Origin: Bemisia tabaci
Lineage: Eukaryota; Arthropoda; Insecta; Hemiptera; Aleyrodidae
Direction of reading: 5' to 3'
DNA: 64,000 nucleotides
Assembly: GCF_918797505.1 (NCBI RefSeq)
Contig: NC_092797.1
Coordinates: forward strand, 47,404,157-47,468,156
Below, piece by piece: positions 35,222 through 45,379 of the stretch. The notes under the pieces were generated by a model that searched no databases, was not told where the DNA came from, and was given only the letters and a program-made list of their open reading frames with translations. How positions within the stretch are numbered: position 1 is the first letter of the stretch; each line of letters starts with the position of its first letter. A program made the translations under genes and the position numbers.

Positions 35222-35806
35222 GTATCCCTCCTAACCACGGGCCCTCCATAGCTCCGGCATTGGTAACTGTATGAGATACAATGTGTATTTCACCACAGGT
35301 GTAAATAATTAAATTTTTCTGATTTGATATTTTCATCTTGAGAGTTGTAATTCTTTCCGCAAGCTTAATAGAAAAATAGACATGGTTGATCCGTTTTTAG
35401 AACCGTTGATCTACACATCTTACAATATGATTTTGAATATTTTATTTTAGGGTAGAACAGAGTGAAAGAAAGACAAGACACAAGCTGTTACGCCGGTCCG
35501 TTTTACATACTGTATAAAAATTGAAGGCGCTCCTCAGGTATTGTTTCAGTGCGAACGAGATATGAGTGTTAACGCCTGGATAATGCAACCATTCGTACTC
35601 TGTAGCTGAGAACCAGCACTAACAATCTAAGCAACGCAACTAGGTGGGGCAAAAGTTAATTTAGAGGTCAACATAACTTTCCGCCTGATATTAAAGGTAA
35701 TCGATGAAAAACTGGTTAGCCATAACATTTGCCGAATGATGACTGGTGAATGTTCGGATGAGCACTTTGTCATGGGAATTTTTGCAAATAAGGTTCGACT
35801 GTCAAC

Positions 35807-35938
35807 CAATTGGACGTATTTCTGCCCGACGGAACTATGTGCATTATGACGTGAGCCCTGTTATGTATATATTCTTATGGGTCTCAGGGCTCATGTCTTA
35901 ATGCACACAGTTCCGTTTGGCAGAAATACGTCAAATTG
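35807..35938. mobile_element. Foldback MITE, GGACGTATTTCTG family, copy 1
   Basis: AATTGGACGTATTTCTGCCC and the complement GGCAGAAATACGTCAAATT close a 130-bp palindrome containing GGAACTATGTGCATTATGAC and its inverse. The paralogous site near 44900 lacks it. Confidence 0.75.
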
Positions 35939-36315
35939 CTCAACTCTTTAGTCATCACTTTAAGAATCTAATACATAAGCGTTGACTTCCAAAAGTAACT
36001 TTTACACTGCAGGGAAGATAGCACTGCGCGTTCGTTAAAATATATTGTCTCCGATAGTTAGTTAGTTATTTTATTTATCTGAGCTGTGTGAATTAGCTGA
36101 TATATGTGTGTCTTAAATTTTTAGATTAAAATAAAGGGATGTATATTTGCGTTTGAAGGAACATAAATTTTAACGAAAAACAATTAACGTGCCACGTATT
36201 TTTGTCAGGGAATGTTATCAACTGTGCCTTATCAAGTGGATCAGACGCCGGTGAAACGAAGTGTCTTTTTCAGTTTGTACTACTTTTCAGAGGTTATACC
36301 GATTTCTTTACCAAT

Positions 36316-36359
36316 ATGATCCTAAGTTTAAACAGATTATTTGTGTTAAAAATATTATT
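36316..36359 (+). other. Inferred MTFMT copy 1 exon 1, leader peptide
   Basis: ATG ATC CTA AGT ... TT|GTAAGT opens a 44-base exon in phase 2, completed by the acceptor at 37218. The corresponding exon of copy 2 (45380-45423) has the same length, phase and donor, although many bases differ. This argues for selection on the reading frame. Confidence 0.65.
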
Positions 36360-39300
36360 GTAAGTACTTGTTATTAAAACCACCGAAATTGCCAATTTTG
36401 TTTTCGTGTCCATCAAGTCACGGAGCGTGGAGAAAAAATGACTTCGTTCGTCGTTTCAATGAAACATTTTGCGTCTTGCTTCGTTGTTCAGGTGTTTCCA
36501 AATGCAGATAAATTCATCACATACTTATCAAACGATTTAAATTCTTGCGAGTGTATGATTTAATTAATTAAAAATCTTATATGTATTTAGGCTCGATACT
36601 AGAGCAGTCCAGCAGTCTCAGTGAGAACAAGACAAAATTTTACACACGTAAATATTACCAGAATATAGCAGCAATTTTTTTGAAGTGCAGTAAATAGAAG
36701 GAATCACGCATGGTTGACGAAATCAAAAAATATAAAAACATGGGTCTTGAAAAATTGAGCCTATTCAACAGTCCTTCAACTACAATTCTATCGTTGCCCT
36801 TCAATGATCTTATAACAAGGTCTATAAATTGGACGTATTTGTATTAAACGGAACTATGTGTATTAAGACATGAGCCCTGAGACCCATAAAAATACATGCA
36901 GAACAGAGCTCACGTCATAATGCACATAGTTCCGTTTGACAGAAATACGTCCGATTGTGAATAACATTAGCTGCACATGATAACCGTTAAGCTTGAGAAG
37001 CTTTATTGAGGAAGAAACACTTTTTTTTTAAAAAGTCCGACAGTAGATTATGGAGTCGCATTACCGGAACATTCGTCCGGTGTTTTCAGGTGTCGAGACA
37101 GGTATACCAACTATTTTCAGAATTAATTTTAATATCACAACCGAAAAATTTGTGTAAAATTTTTCAGAAAGTAGGAAAGGAATTAACCAACGACACTAAA
37201 CTTTTCATGAAATCTTAGGTGGCTCATCTGCCTATTGGTATTTGCCGCATCGCAGTCGATCAACGCTACGACAATGGAAGGACCTCCATGGAGGATTCTG
37301 TTCTTTGGCTCCGATGATTTTTCTCTGAAAGCATTGATCGCTCTTACTGACGAGTTGTAAGTTCATTCTTATGTATTATGCACTCAGTAATAGTATGCAT
37401 TTATGAGGACACGTGGTTGTGATCTTTAGTGAGACGTGATTTCTTAGTGTTCCTTGTATACGAAGCTTTGCCAAAACGTGCTAAATCATCTTACCACGAG
37501 AAAAAAGGGGAAAACCCGTGTTTTACGCATATTCTTTAGTTTGAAAAGTAATTAATTGAATCAGTTACATTAATAATCAAAAAATGGATCGCAAGTTAAC
37601 AAAAACACATTAATATCATAATATTGGGGTCTCAAGCTTTACTAAATAGCGATATTTATGATAAACGTTATCCCCAAGTTGTATTAGTAAAATGACATGA
37701 GTATTAAAATGCTTCCACCGCAGTACAAGTCTTGGAGAGAGGGAACAATTGAACCGCGTTTTTCAGAGAGGAGCTGACCCAAATGTTCAAAAAAATTGAG
37801 TTAAGAATGTTTTTGAGTGTTTTGAGTACTAGTCGTATATTTTTCTCTCCTGCCAGAAACTAAAAGTCGAAAACAAAAATTAGTCTGTGATAAGAAGAGT
37901 TAAAGTTTATTTTTTATATTGAGTCCTATTGAGGAATAAAACTTCAACCATCTTTTTCTCAGTTGTAACCTTATGCGGGTTGATTCATTTCTGATGAACT
38001 CGATCCAATCACCTCTATAATGATTCCAGTGACTATCAGTAATTCAATCAATTGTTTGTGCTTTCTTCATTTTTCACAGCAAACGAAGTGAAAAATTAAT
38101 AAGCAAACTGGATCTAATGTTTATCGACGACGAGTCTGTGGCATGGAAATATGCCAATGAGCATCGACTAAACAGGATTGCTTATCCTCCAGAATCCTCA
38201 ACAGGGTTGCGGGACAATTACGATATAGGGGTAGTCGCCTCGTTTGGAGCGATGCTGCGGAATGATCTGATTAAGGAGTTCCCTCTGTACGTTTTGAGTT
38301 TTATTTTTTTCAAGTCAAAATTAGACCTCATAGTGAAGATTTTTGCTACTGCTTTCTTTCTTCATATTTTACTTTTTTGCTGGAAACTGCAGTTGATTCC
38401 CGAAATTTCCCTTGATTTTCATATGCTGTTTAAAAGTAAATTTTGCTCCGTATATTTTATTGAAAATAAATTTAAGAAAATGTTAATAAAATATATTCTT
38501 AATAACTCTTTAAAAAATATATTCAAATTCGTTTAAAATTTCGGAATATTGTAATTTAGAGAAGGGTTGTAATTTAGGTTTTTTTCTATTTTTAACCGAT
38601 TGATAAGTTTTTTTGGCAGGGCCTATACCTAATACCACGTAAAATCTAATGGAAATTTCCACGTTCCAGTTGTTACGACCACATTTTTGTTTAACTTCAA
38701 AATCTGCAGGTAGTGTGGTAAAATGTATAATTTTGTATATACCTTTAAAATAATGCCTTCGTTTATGTATTTACTCGCAGACTTGTTATAGTATCCTTTT
38801 TCGAATACTATGGTTGTGGCCTATCTGGAACTTTCCCACAGAGTTTCCACAATGCAAACAGTGTGTATCTTCCTGTAGGGACTATTTAACAATAGGTATA
38901 AAGAAGCAGAAAAAAAGAAAAAAAAAACTAATGCTTTTTTTAAAAACCTCGAGGTGTGTCTAAATTATATTAATTAGCCTGGAAAATTCCAAAATTCTCT
39001 CTCTAATTAGTAAAATCACGCCCTGTTCCTTTCAGTAAGTTGTTGAAGAAATAACTACGTATACGGTCATTTAACTATTTTAAATTTTTATTTTACAGTG
39101 GTATCCTAAACGCTCACCCAAGTTTGCTGCCTAGATGGCGGGGAGCGTCCCCGATTCCTCATGCCATAATGCACGGCGACACAGAGACTGGTGTGACGAT
39201 CATGAAGATCAAACCTGATGAGTGAGCCGCTCTTGAACATTCAAAGTTAATATATAATTAAAATCGTTTTAGGTTTCAGGAAAAAGAGGGAAAAAGTGAA

Positions 39301-42300
39301 CATAGAAAACATTCCTAACTTTTCTCAGAAAAAATATTTTAACGGGAGAAACGGGGCAACGTTGGACTGCTCATACGACGTCGAAACAGAACATAAGCCC
39401 TTTAAGCCCCGTTGTTTGATGCCACGAATCCTAACGCGAGTTCGAATAATCGCGCCAAACACGGTGCGGTCGATATCAAACTCATAATGGCGCCTGCAAG
39501 ACTGTAGGAATACTTCACGCATTGCGCCAAACAGTGCGGTCGGCGCCAACGCATATTAGCGACTACAAGACTGCGCGAATACTTCTCGCATTGCACCGAA
39601 CGCAATGTGAGAGTTATTTGCGATAACTTTTCGACTACGGGTAATATAGGCACATTGCCGCTGACTGGATTAAAGGCGCATCACACTGTGAAAATTACTC
39701 AACACTCACTGAGAAAAAACTATGGTTTATAAACCTATTAGAGGTAAATATGGAACACCTATAATAGTCGTAAATAAACTAATGATTCTCGGTCTGTGAA
39801 CCATACTAAGGTCTCTGTACCTAATTAAGGTACCCCGTACCATAACTAAGGTATATGTGCTATTATTATATGTAGAGGTGCTACTATTAGTGGTGTTCCA
39901 TATTTACCTCTAATAGGTTTATAAGCCATAGTTTTTTCTCAGTGCTCGACCGCGCTCCTTTCTCTGGCTTGCACGACGCTGAAAGCGCCGCAAAACTAGG
40001 GTCACGCGTCATTTCTTTTGAGGGTCCCTGCCCGGTTTTTACAATGGACCACTAGACAAGGTACGAATTTCAGCATTCTGATACATGTTTCCTCATCAAA
40101 ATTTCACGTAGAACACGATACGCACAACGAAAATTACCGAAATTAACTCCTTACGAAGATATTTAATGATTCTTGATGCGTGAATTGAAACCACCCGCTC
40201 ATGAAAACTCAATGCTCTCCGTGATTCACATCGCACGCTAAACGTTATCATCAACGTCTCAGCGATATATAAATCTGGCAACCTCAGTCCTGACGCTTTG
40301 GCTCAGCTATAGCAAATTGCTTATAGTTTGAACAACCCATGGTGGGAAATGAACATTGCTCGATTGAGAAGCTTGCTGAAACCGTTGTAGTGCGCAATTT
40401 GACTCACGTAGAGCTTTGAGTTTCTTGTGAGCGGCCAGTTCAAATTCCTCGTGACTGATGTGAAATAAAAACGTTAATATCTTCGCTAAGAGTTGATTTC
40501 AATAACTTTTGTTGCGCGAATCGTATTTTACGTGAAATTTTGGTTCAGAAACATGTATTAGAATGCTAAAATTCGTACCCTGTCTAGTGGTCCATTAAAG
40601 TGTAAATGGGTATAATTGCAAAGATTCAGCACTCAAACGATGTTTAAACGATGCAACAATTTTGAAATTTGATTCTAGTAAAATTAGTTATTTTGATTTA
40701 AAATTGGTTATGACCATAAGTAAAGAAAAAACATTCATTCTCATTGTAACAGTTCAGAAACTCTTCTTGTTACATGGAAAGAAAATAGAATGAAAGAAAA
40801 TATCGCGTCGAAATTTCTGATGTTTATATTTGAGATTAATTAGGAAATTCGCGGGGTAAACTGTGTATAGCTTTTTAAATACGGTGTTCAAAAATAAAAC
40901 ATAAAAATTAGTGCATTCAATCAGAGATAAATATGTATTCTTTCGCGTGCACCCGTCGAATTTTGAATCCGTTCATTTCCTAAATAATTTGAACGTGGTT
41001 GCTCTACTATCTTTTACGAGTAGTTTTGCTCAGTAGCTGGCGGCCGAGTAGCGGCCTCAGGCCTCTGGTAGTAGATACGAAGTGTTGAGACCTGTAATAA
41101 AAATGATGAGTCATATTTGGGCAAAAAATTATATATTTCACCGTTCAGATAATTTTGACAAAATCGGCACAAGTTTTTTCCCCGTTAATCTTAATTTTTT
41201 TTCCTTTTGATCCTTAGATTTGACACCGGGGATATTTTGATGCAAACACGAACCAAAATCGGGCCCCACGAACACACGCCAGAGCTGCTCAGTCGTTTAG
41301 CGGATGAAAGTGCCAATCTAGTGTTGGATGTCATTAAAGACCTGCCCAAAAGCGTTCAGAATCTAACTCCACAAGGAAATGAAAATGCAACTTATGGTAA
41401 GGACATGCTGGTAAGTAGAAGTTTTAAGCATCAATGTTGCGAATGACTCGAATCATTCAGTTGCCAATCTGGTTGAGATTTGAATGGAAATTGATCGTAA
41501 AGTCATATTTTAGAGTTAAGGAGTTAAGTTCTTGGTAATTACACCGGTTTTTATAAGAGCACACGGTTATTTTCGGGTATCGGAAGAGAATTGTAAAAAT
41601 ACCGGGAAACAGAATAAAAGCTGAGATTTTCCTCTGATCGGCATTTATGAGGGAAATTTAAATTTTTTTTCATGGAGTGATTATTTTCCGCATCACATGG
41701 AAAAAACTTAGCTTTTCATATAGATACATCACCGATATTTTAGTCGATACTCTTACAATTCATTTAAATTTGTCACAGCTCCCCTTCTGAAACAAGAAAT
41801 GACGTGGATCCTTTGGAAGAACTGGACCGCAGAGCAGATCTACAATCGGCACCGCGGGTTGTCACACCTTTGGCCAGTATCGACCATCTGGAAGAGCTTC
41901 GTCGTGAAGCTCCATAATTTCACCGTCATTCCGGCCACAAAAGCCGTTAGCTTGGAGACACTTGCCGGCACCATCAAACCCTCGATAACTGCTCCAAAAG
42001 TAGAGTTGAATAGACCCCATAATCTCCAGGCACTGCCTCCCGAAACGTGGCTCAGGCCAGGGCTCGTTATGTTCGATAAAAGCGTCAAGGCTCTGAGGGT
42101 GATGTGCGTGGACGGTGCGCAACTGTTGGTTCCGAGCGTCACGGTTTCTGGTAGAAAAACTATGGACGCGTGCGGTTTTCATAACGGGTTCCTTTCCAGG
42201 ACCAAACCGTATGATAGGGTGTTTAACGAGTACAGTCAAATCAAGGGTGAGGGTTCCACCAAACCCTCTCGGGCTAAAGTTAGCCCGAAGCGACGAGGAT

Positions 42301-42302
42301 AA
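36316..42302 (+). CDS. MTFMT: Methionyl-tRNA formyltransferase-like protein, copy 1
   Basis: Exons 36316-36359, 37219-37356, 38080-38286, 39099-39221, 41218-41396 and 41779-42302 encode 404 residues. The family enzyme uses 10-formyl-tetrahydrofolate to formylate Met-tRNA in mitochondria. Matches in order: [19 protein letters not shown] (nucleotide-like fold start), [48 protein letters not shown] and the C-terminal tRNA-binding domain from [11 protein letters not shown] to the end. The catalytic Asn134, His136 and Asp173 (Asn106/His108/Asp144 in the related enzyme GART) are kept. The first 30 residues are unusual: [15 protein letters not shown] followed by AASQS and NATT reads as a secretory signal peptide, not a mitochondrial presequence. 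Exon 1 is inferred from a donor and ATG conserved in copy 2. An internal Met at TTMEGPPW is an alternative start. The gene starts 2.2 kb after CNT1. Confidence 0.92.
36828..36957. mobile_element. Foldback MITE, GGACGTATTTCTG family, copy 2, with ATTG duplication
   Basis: ATTG occurs at 36828-36831 and 36954-36957 around GACGTATTTG...CAGAAATACGTCCG. In formyltransferase copy 2 the matching sequence is TCTATAAATTGTGAAT (46199-46214), with a single ATTG. That is a true empty site in intron 1. Confidence 0.82.
39099..39221 (+). other. MTFMT copy 1 catalytic exon (NAH ... SLLPRWRG)
   Basis: The exon reads [19 protein letters not shown], then [13 protein letters not shown]. Asn134 and His136 are the formyl-transfer residues and SLLPRWRG is the family motif. 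It compares directly with 51210-51347, where Asn is replaced. Confidence 0.9.
39320..39680. repeat. Fragment of hAT-A interior repeats in MTFMT1 intron 4
   Basis: GCGCCTGCAAGACTGTAGG, AATACTTCACGCATTGCGCC and CAGTGCGGTCGG occur in two to three direct partial units, as inside the hAT elements at 26389 and 34385. No hAT termini are visible. Confidence 0.6.
39705..39946. mobile_element. CACTA-like foldback MITE, CT duplication
   Basis: The element at 39707-39944 has perfect or near-perfect inverted arms of about 53 bases, starting CACTGAGAAAAAACTATGG. The dinucleotide CT flanks both ends. The spacer contains GGTAC-rich short palindromes. It lies in MTFMT1 intron 4. Confidence 0.8.
40042..40596. 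mobile_element. Foldback element, CAATGGACCACTAGACA ends
   Basis: The left arm (AATGGACCACTAGACAAGG, then ACATGTTTC and AAATTTCACGTA) and the inverse right arm ending TGTCTAGTGGTCCATT pair over roughly 120 bases. It is in MTFMT1 intron 4 and non-coding. Confidence 0.7.
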
Positions 42303-42410
42303 CTGTTGACCTAGATATCTATCTGGCTGGTAATGACGAGTAGGAAAGGTAAATGATTCTACTGGTATTTGTTAGTTTTCTACTGATATTCATTGAGTCT
42401 CTACTGATAT

Positions 42411-43029
42411 CAATTGGACGTACTTCTACCGGACAGAACTATGTGCAGGTGGGAAAGATAGAGTGTGCTCCCTGCTCGTTAGTTCTTGGGCCGTAAGAAT
42501 GAATGGGAATTACATAGCGCCAGTGGCGTCAGCGGCGACGATGAAGCCTCGGAATGACAATCCGGGAGTCAGCAACTCATGAGCCCTGTTCATAACGCTC
42601 TAGACACATGCCCACGGTTCATGAGTCCCGCATACGGTTGGCACATAGTTCCGTTTGCTGAATTGGAAAAGCGGGATTTTACATTCTGCCAAATGGAACT
42701 ATGTCCAAAGTGTATGCAAGACTCATAAGCCGTAAGTATGTGTCTAGAGCGTTGTGGACAGGGCTCATGAGTTAATGCTTCGGATCGTCCTTCCGCAGCT
42801 TCATCGTCGCCGCTGACGTAACTGGCGGTTTATAATTCCAGTTCATTCTTATGGCCCGAGAACTAACGAGCACTAGGGTGTTCCTTTTTGAGGCGACCTT
42901 CTCAAAACCTTGCTCCTCGGGCTTTTTCCCATTCCTGTTTGTCTCTAACAGTAACTGTAGCCAACTAACGAGCACACCCCATCTTTTCCACTGACACATA
43001 GTTCTGTCTAATAGAAATGCGTCCAATTG
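42411..43029. mobile_element. Long foldback, GGACGTATTTCTG family
   Basis: CAATTGGACGTACTTCTACC and the complement AGAAATGCGTCCAATTG bound about 620 bases downstream of MTFMT1. The arms pair through GAACTATGTG, GAGCACAC, GTTCTTGGGCC and CGTCAGCGGCGACGATGAAG. The centre holds a second inverted pair, TCTAGACACA...TGTGTCTAGA. Confidence 0.75.
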
Positions 43030-43397
43030 AATCTTTACTGATTTGAGTGAGAATTCCATTAATATTACCAAAATCTTTCTGCTCGTTCTTGGCCAATTGA
43101 ATGAGAAGAGAATTTCAGAGGGAAGTTGAATTTGCGTTGTCTGATACGTACCTGAAACTTTACCTGATACTTACTGAAAAATTTGAAGTACAAAAAGTAC
43201 CCATTTTCAGTTTTTCAGCGTATATTATGAGAATGCCACCTGATCAGAAATAGTACTTTTGAAGAAGAAGAAAAAAAATCGCACTGATATGAATCGGATC
43301 CTTTGTAGTAAAATGAGAATAATTTTTCCTTGAATATAATGGCCAGAAACGAAATGGCTTACGGGCCGAAGCTGTGATACTGGTGTGATGTCTACGG

Positions 43398-43402
<5 letters not shown>

Positions 43403-43437
<35 letters not shown>
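43403..43437. repeat. 35-nt poly(A) tract
   Basis: An uninterrupted A-run lies 170 bases before the orphan SLC28 exon, within the duplicated block. It could be the tail of a retroposed sequence, but no SINE or LINE body is recognisable before it. Confidence 0.75.
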
Positions 43438-43441
<4 letters not shown>

Positions 43442-43606
43442 GGATAACTATAATGAGGTGTATGCGTGGCTATTGTAAGTTGCGTTATCAGTTCAATGAG
43501 TTGAACCTTAGGTTCACTACTTCACCTCAATAATTAAAATTTTAATGTAAGGCAATAAAAGTTTAGTTTGTTCAGGGTGATATGCAGTTTCTTCGCTTTT
43601 TTGCAG

Positions 43607-43795
43607 GCCTTTTGTATCCGGAGGAGGGGTTCGGAACGGATTCCTAGTCTGATAATGAACCAATGACATACATGCACGGGAAGTTTTTTCTACATATTTT
43701 TTACGTCAAAAATGATCTAACCAAAAAGACTGTATAGAAGATTTTAAAATGCTCTTTTTCAATGTTCCAAACATTATGTGTATTTTTTTAATAAA
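43607..43795 (+). pseudogene. Orphan duplicate of the last SLC28 exon plus its 3' UTR
   Basis: TTTTTTGCAG|GCCTTTTGTATCC encodes GLLYPEEGFGTDS-stop, against GLLYPEEGFGTDF-stop in CNT1 exon 13. The acceptor, the stop, about 150 bases of 3' UTR and AATAAA at 43790-43795 are all conserved. No other SLC28 exon lies between MTFMT1 and MTFMT2. It marks the left end of the duplicated block and cannot make protein on its own. Confidence 0.9.
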
Positions 43796-45379
43796 ACGTT
43801 TCTACAAAAGAAAGCTCTTTTTTGTTGTGTCCACTCACTGATTATTTTTTCGCGACGCGCTGGATGGGAGCATGATTGGCAAATAAGGACCCCCTCTTAC
43901 CATCAATCCTCCACAGGGAATTGCCAACTTTAGGGGAAAATTTTTATTTCATAGTAGGTCTAAAAATTCAAACTGTTTCTGTTTCGATTCCCTCATACTA
44001 AAAGTTGTAATTTTTTGATAAATTTGACAGATTTTGATTTTACGAAAATTGACATTTCTGAAATCCATGAAGCCAAGGTCCAGCTTACGAGCGGATTTTG
44101 ATGTTGCAATTATTGCTGCGAGGAATTAAAATAATAAGCCATGAAAAGTATGCAAAATTCCATGTCCCTCCTACAGACCAACTCGTAATTATAGTCCGGC
44201 GATAAATATCTAATAGTTTTCTCCGAGCTAGTACACTTCCTCACTCATTGAATTAATTCATCCGTTTTTAGAACCCTTCCACCGCAAACCTTGCACAAAT
44301 TTGAGAAAATTTCATCTCATTTCTAAGTAGAGCAGAACAGAAGGAGAGCAAGTCAAGACGCTTCTAGTACATAGTATCTCGGTACCTAGAACATACAAGC
44401 TATCCGCATTGCATATTGTAAAAAATGAAGGCATTTCCAAGGCTCACAATCCGCATAACATGTGCCAAGAGGTTGATGGTGACGCCTGGATGCAAGCACT
44501 CGTAACTTTTTGGTCATTCAGGTTGCATAGGGCAAAAGTTGAAGGCGTTCTGGGTCGTCTTCACTTCACATTGCCATTTGCGGAATATCTTTCGCGAAGA
44601 CACGAAGAACAGGACCAACGACTACAGGAGCGCACCTTGCGCGGCCTTCGTCGTAGTGGACTTAGCGGACATGTGAAGCGCACCTTAATTAATAGAGACG
44701 ATATATTTATAGACCCCACACTGACAATTTGAGCTATGTAATCGGGTAAGCCAAAAGTTAAATTCGGAGGTCGTTGCTATTGATGATTGATGATTAATCG
44801 GCGGCTTGTTGAGTATAAATTCCGCCAAATGATGACGGATGAACGTGGAGAAAAGTAATTTGCTAGGCAAGTTCTCACAAATTAGGTTTCGAAACTTAAA
44901 GCAACTGCTCATTTCTTTGGTCATCAGTTATCATTTTCAAACATCAACAACTCGCGCCAAAAGGGAATTTTCTTTTTTCCATAAACTCTTGCTGAACTGA
45001 ACTGAAGCGTTCACTTTCGAAAGTAACTTTTACACAATAGGGAGGACAGCAGTCTGGGGTTTCTGAAATATCTATTTTGTCTGAACTCAACTATCACTAA
45101 CCGGATGGAGGTGTGCCTGAGTGTTTACATTTTTAGTTTAAAGTAGGGCTATATTATTTACGTTCAGAGAAAAATTATTGTTCTCCTCAATTTCAACAGA
45201 AAAAATTAAAATGCCACGTGTTTGAAGGATATCATCAACTTTATTCATAAACTTTGTTATCAACGTTTAAAGAATGTTATGAACTGTGTTTTATCAAGTA
45301 GATCAAACACGGGTGAGGCAAACTGTGATTTGTCAATGTGTACTGCTTGACAGATTCTATACCGAATATTTTACCAATT
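43796..45379 (+). other. Duplicated 5' flank of MTFMT copy 2
   Basis: Patches match 34.3-36.3 kb: CCGTTTTTAGAACC, AGTGACGCCTGGAT-like, CCAAAAGTTAAATTCGGAGGTC, AAATGATGACGGATGAA and TTTACCAAT just before the start codon. A 107-codon open frame at 44409-44732 is not conserved in the copy 1 flank and is not called. Confidence 0.6.

Noticed and set aside
41840..42239. Two minus-strand frames of 100-125 codons
   Set aside because: They are antisense shadows of MTFMT1 exon 6, which aligns to copy 2 and to the family.
43607..43647. Alternative terminal exon for CNT1
   Set aside because: A complete MTFMT gene and the CNT1 poly(A) signal lie between. A duplication remnant is simpler, though a read-through transcript cannot be excluded without RNA data.
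44409..44732. 107-codon frame before MTFMT2
   Set aside because: The parallel sequence before MTFMT1 (35.5-35.7 kb) does not keep the frame, so it is not conserved coding sequence.
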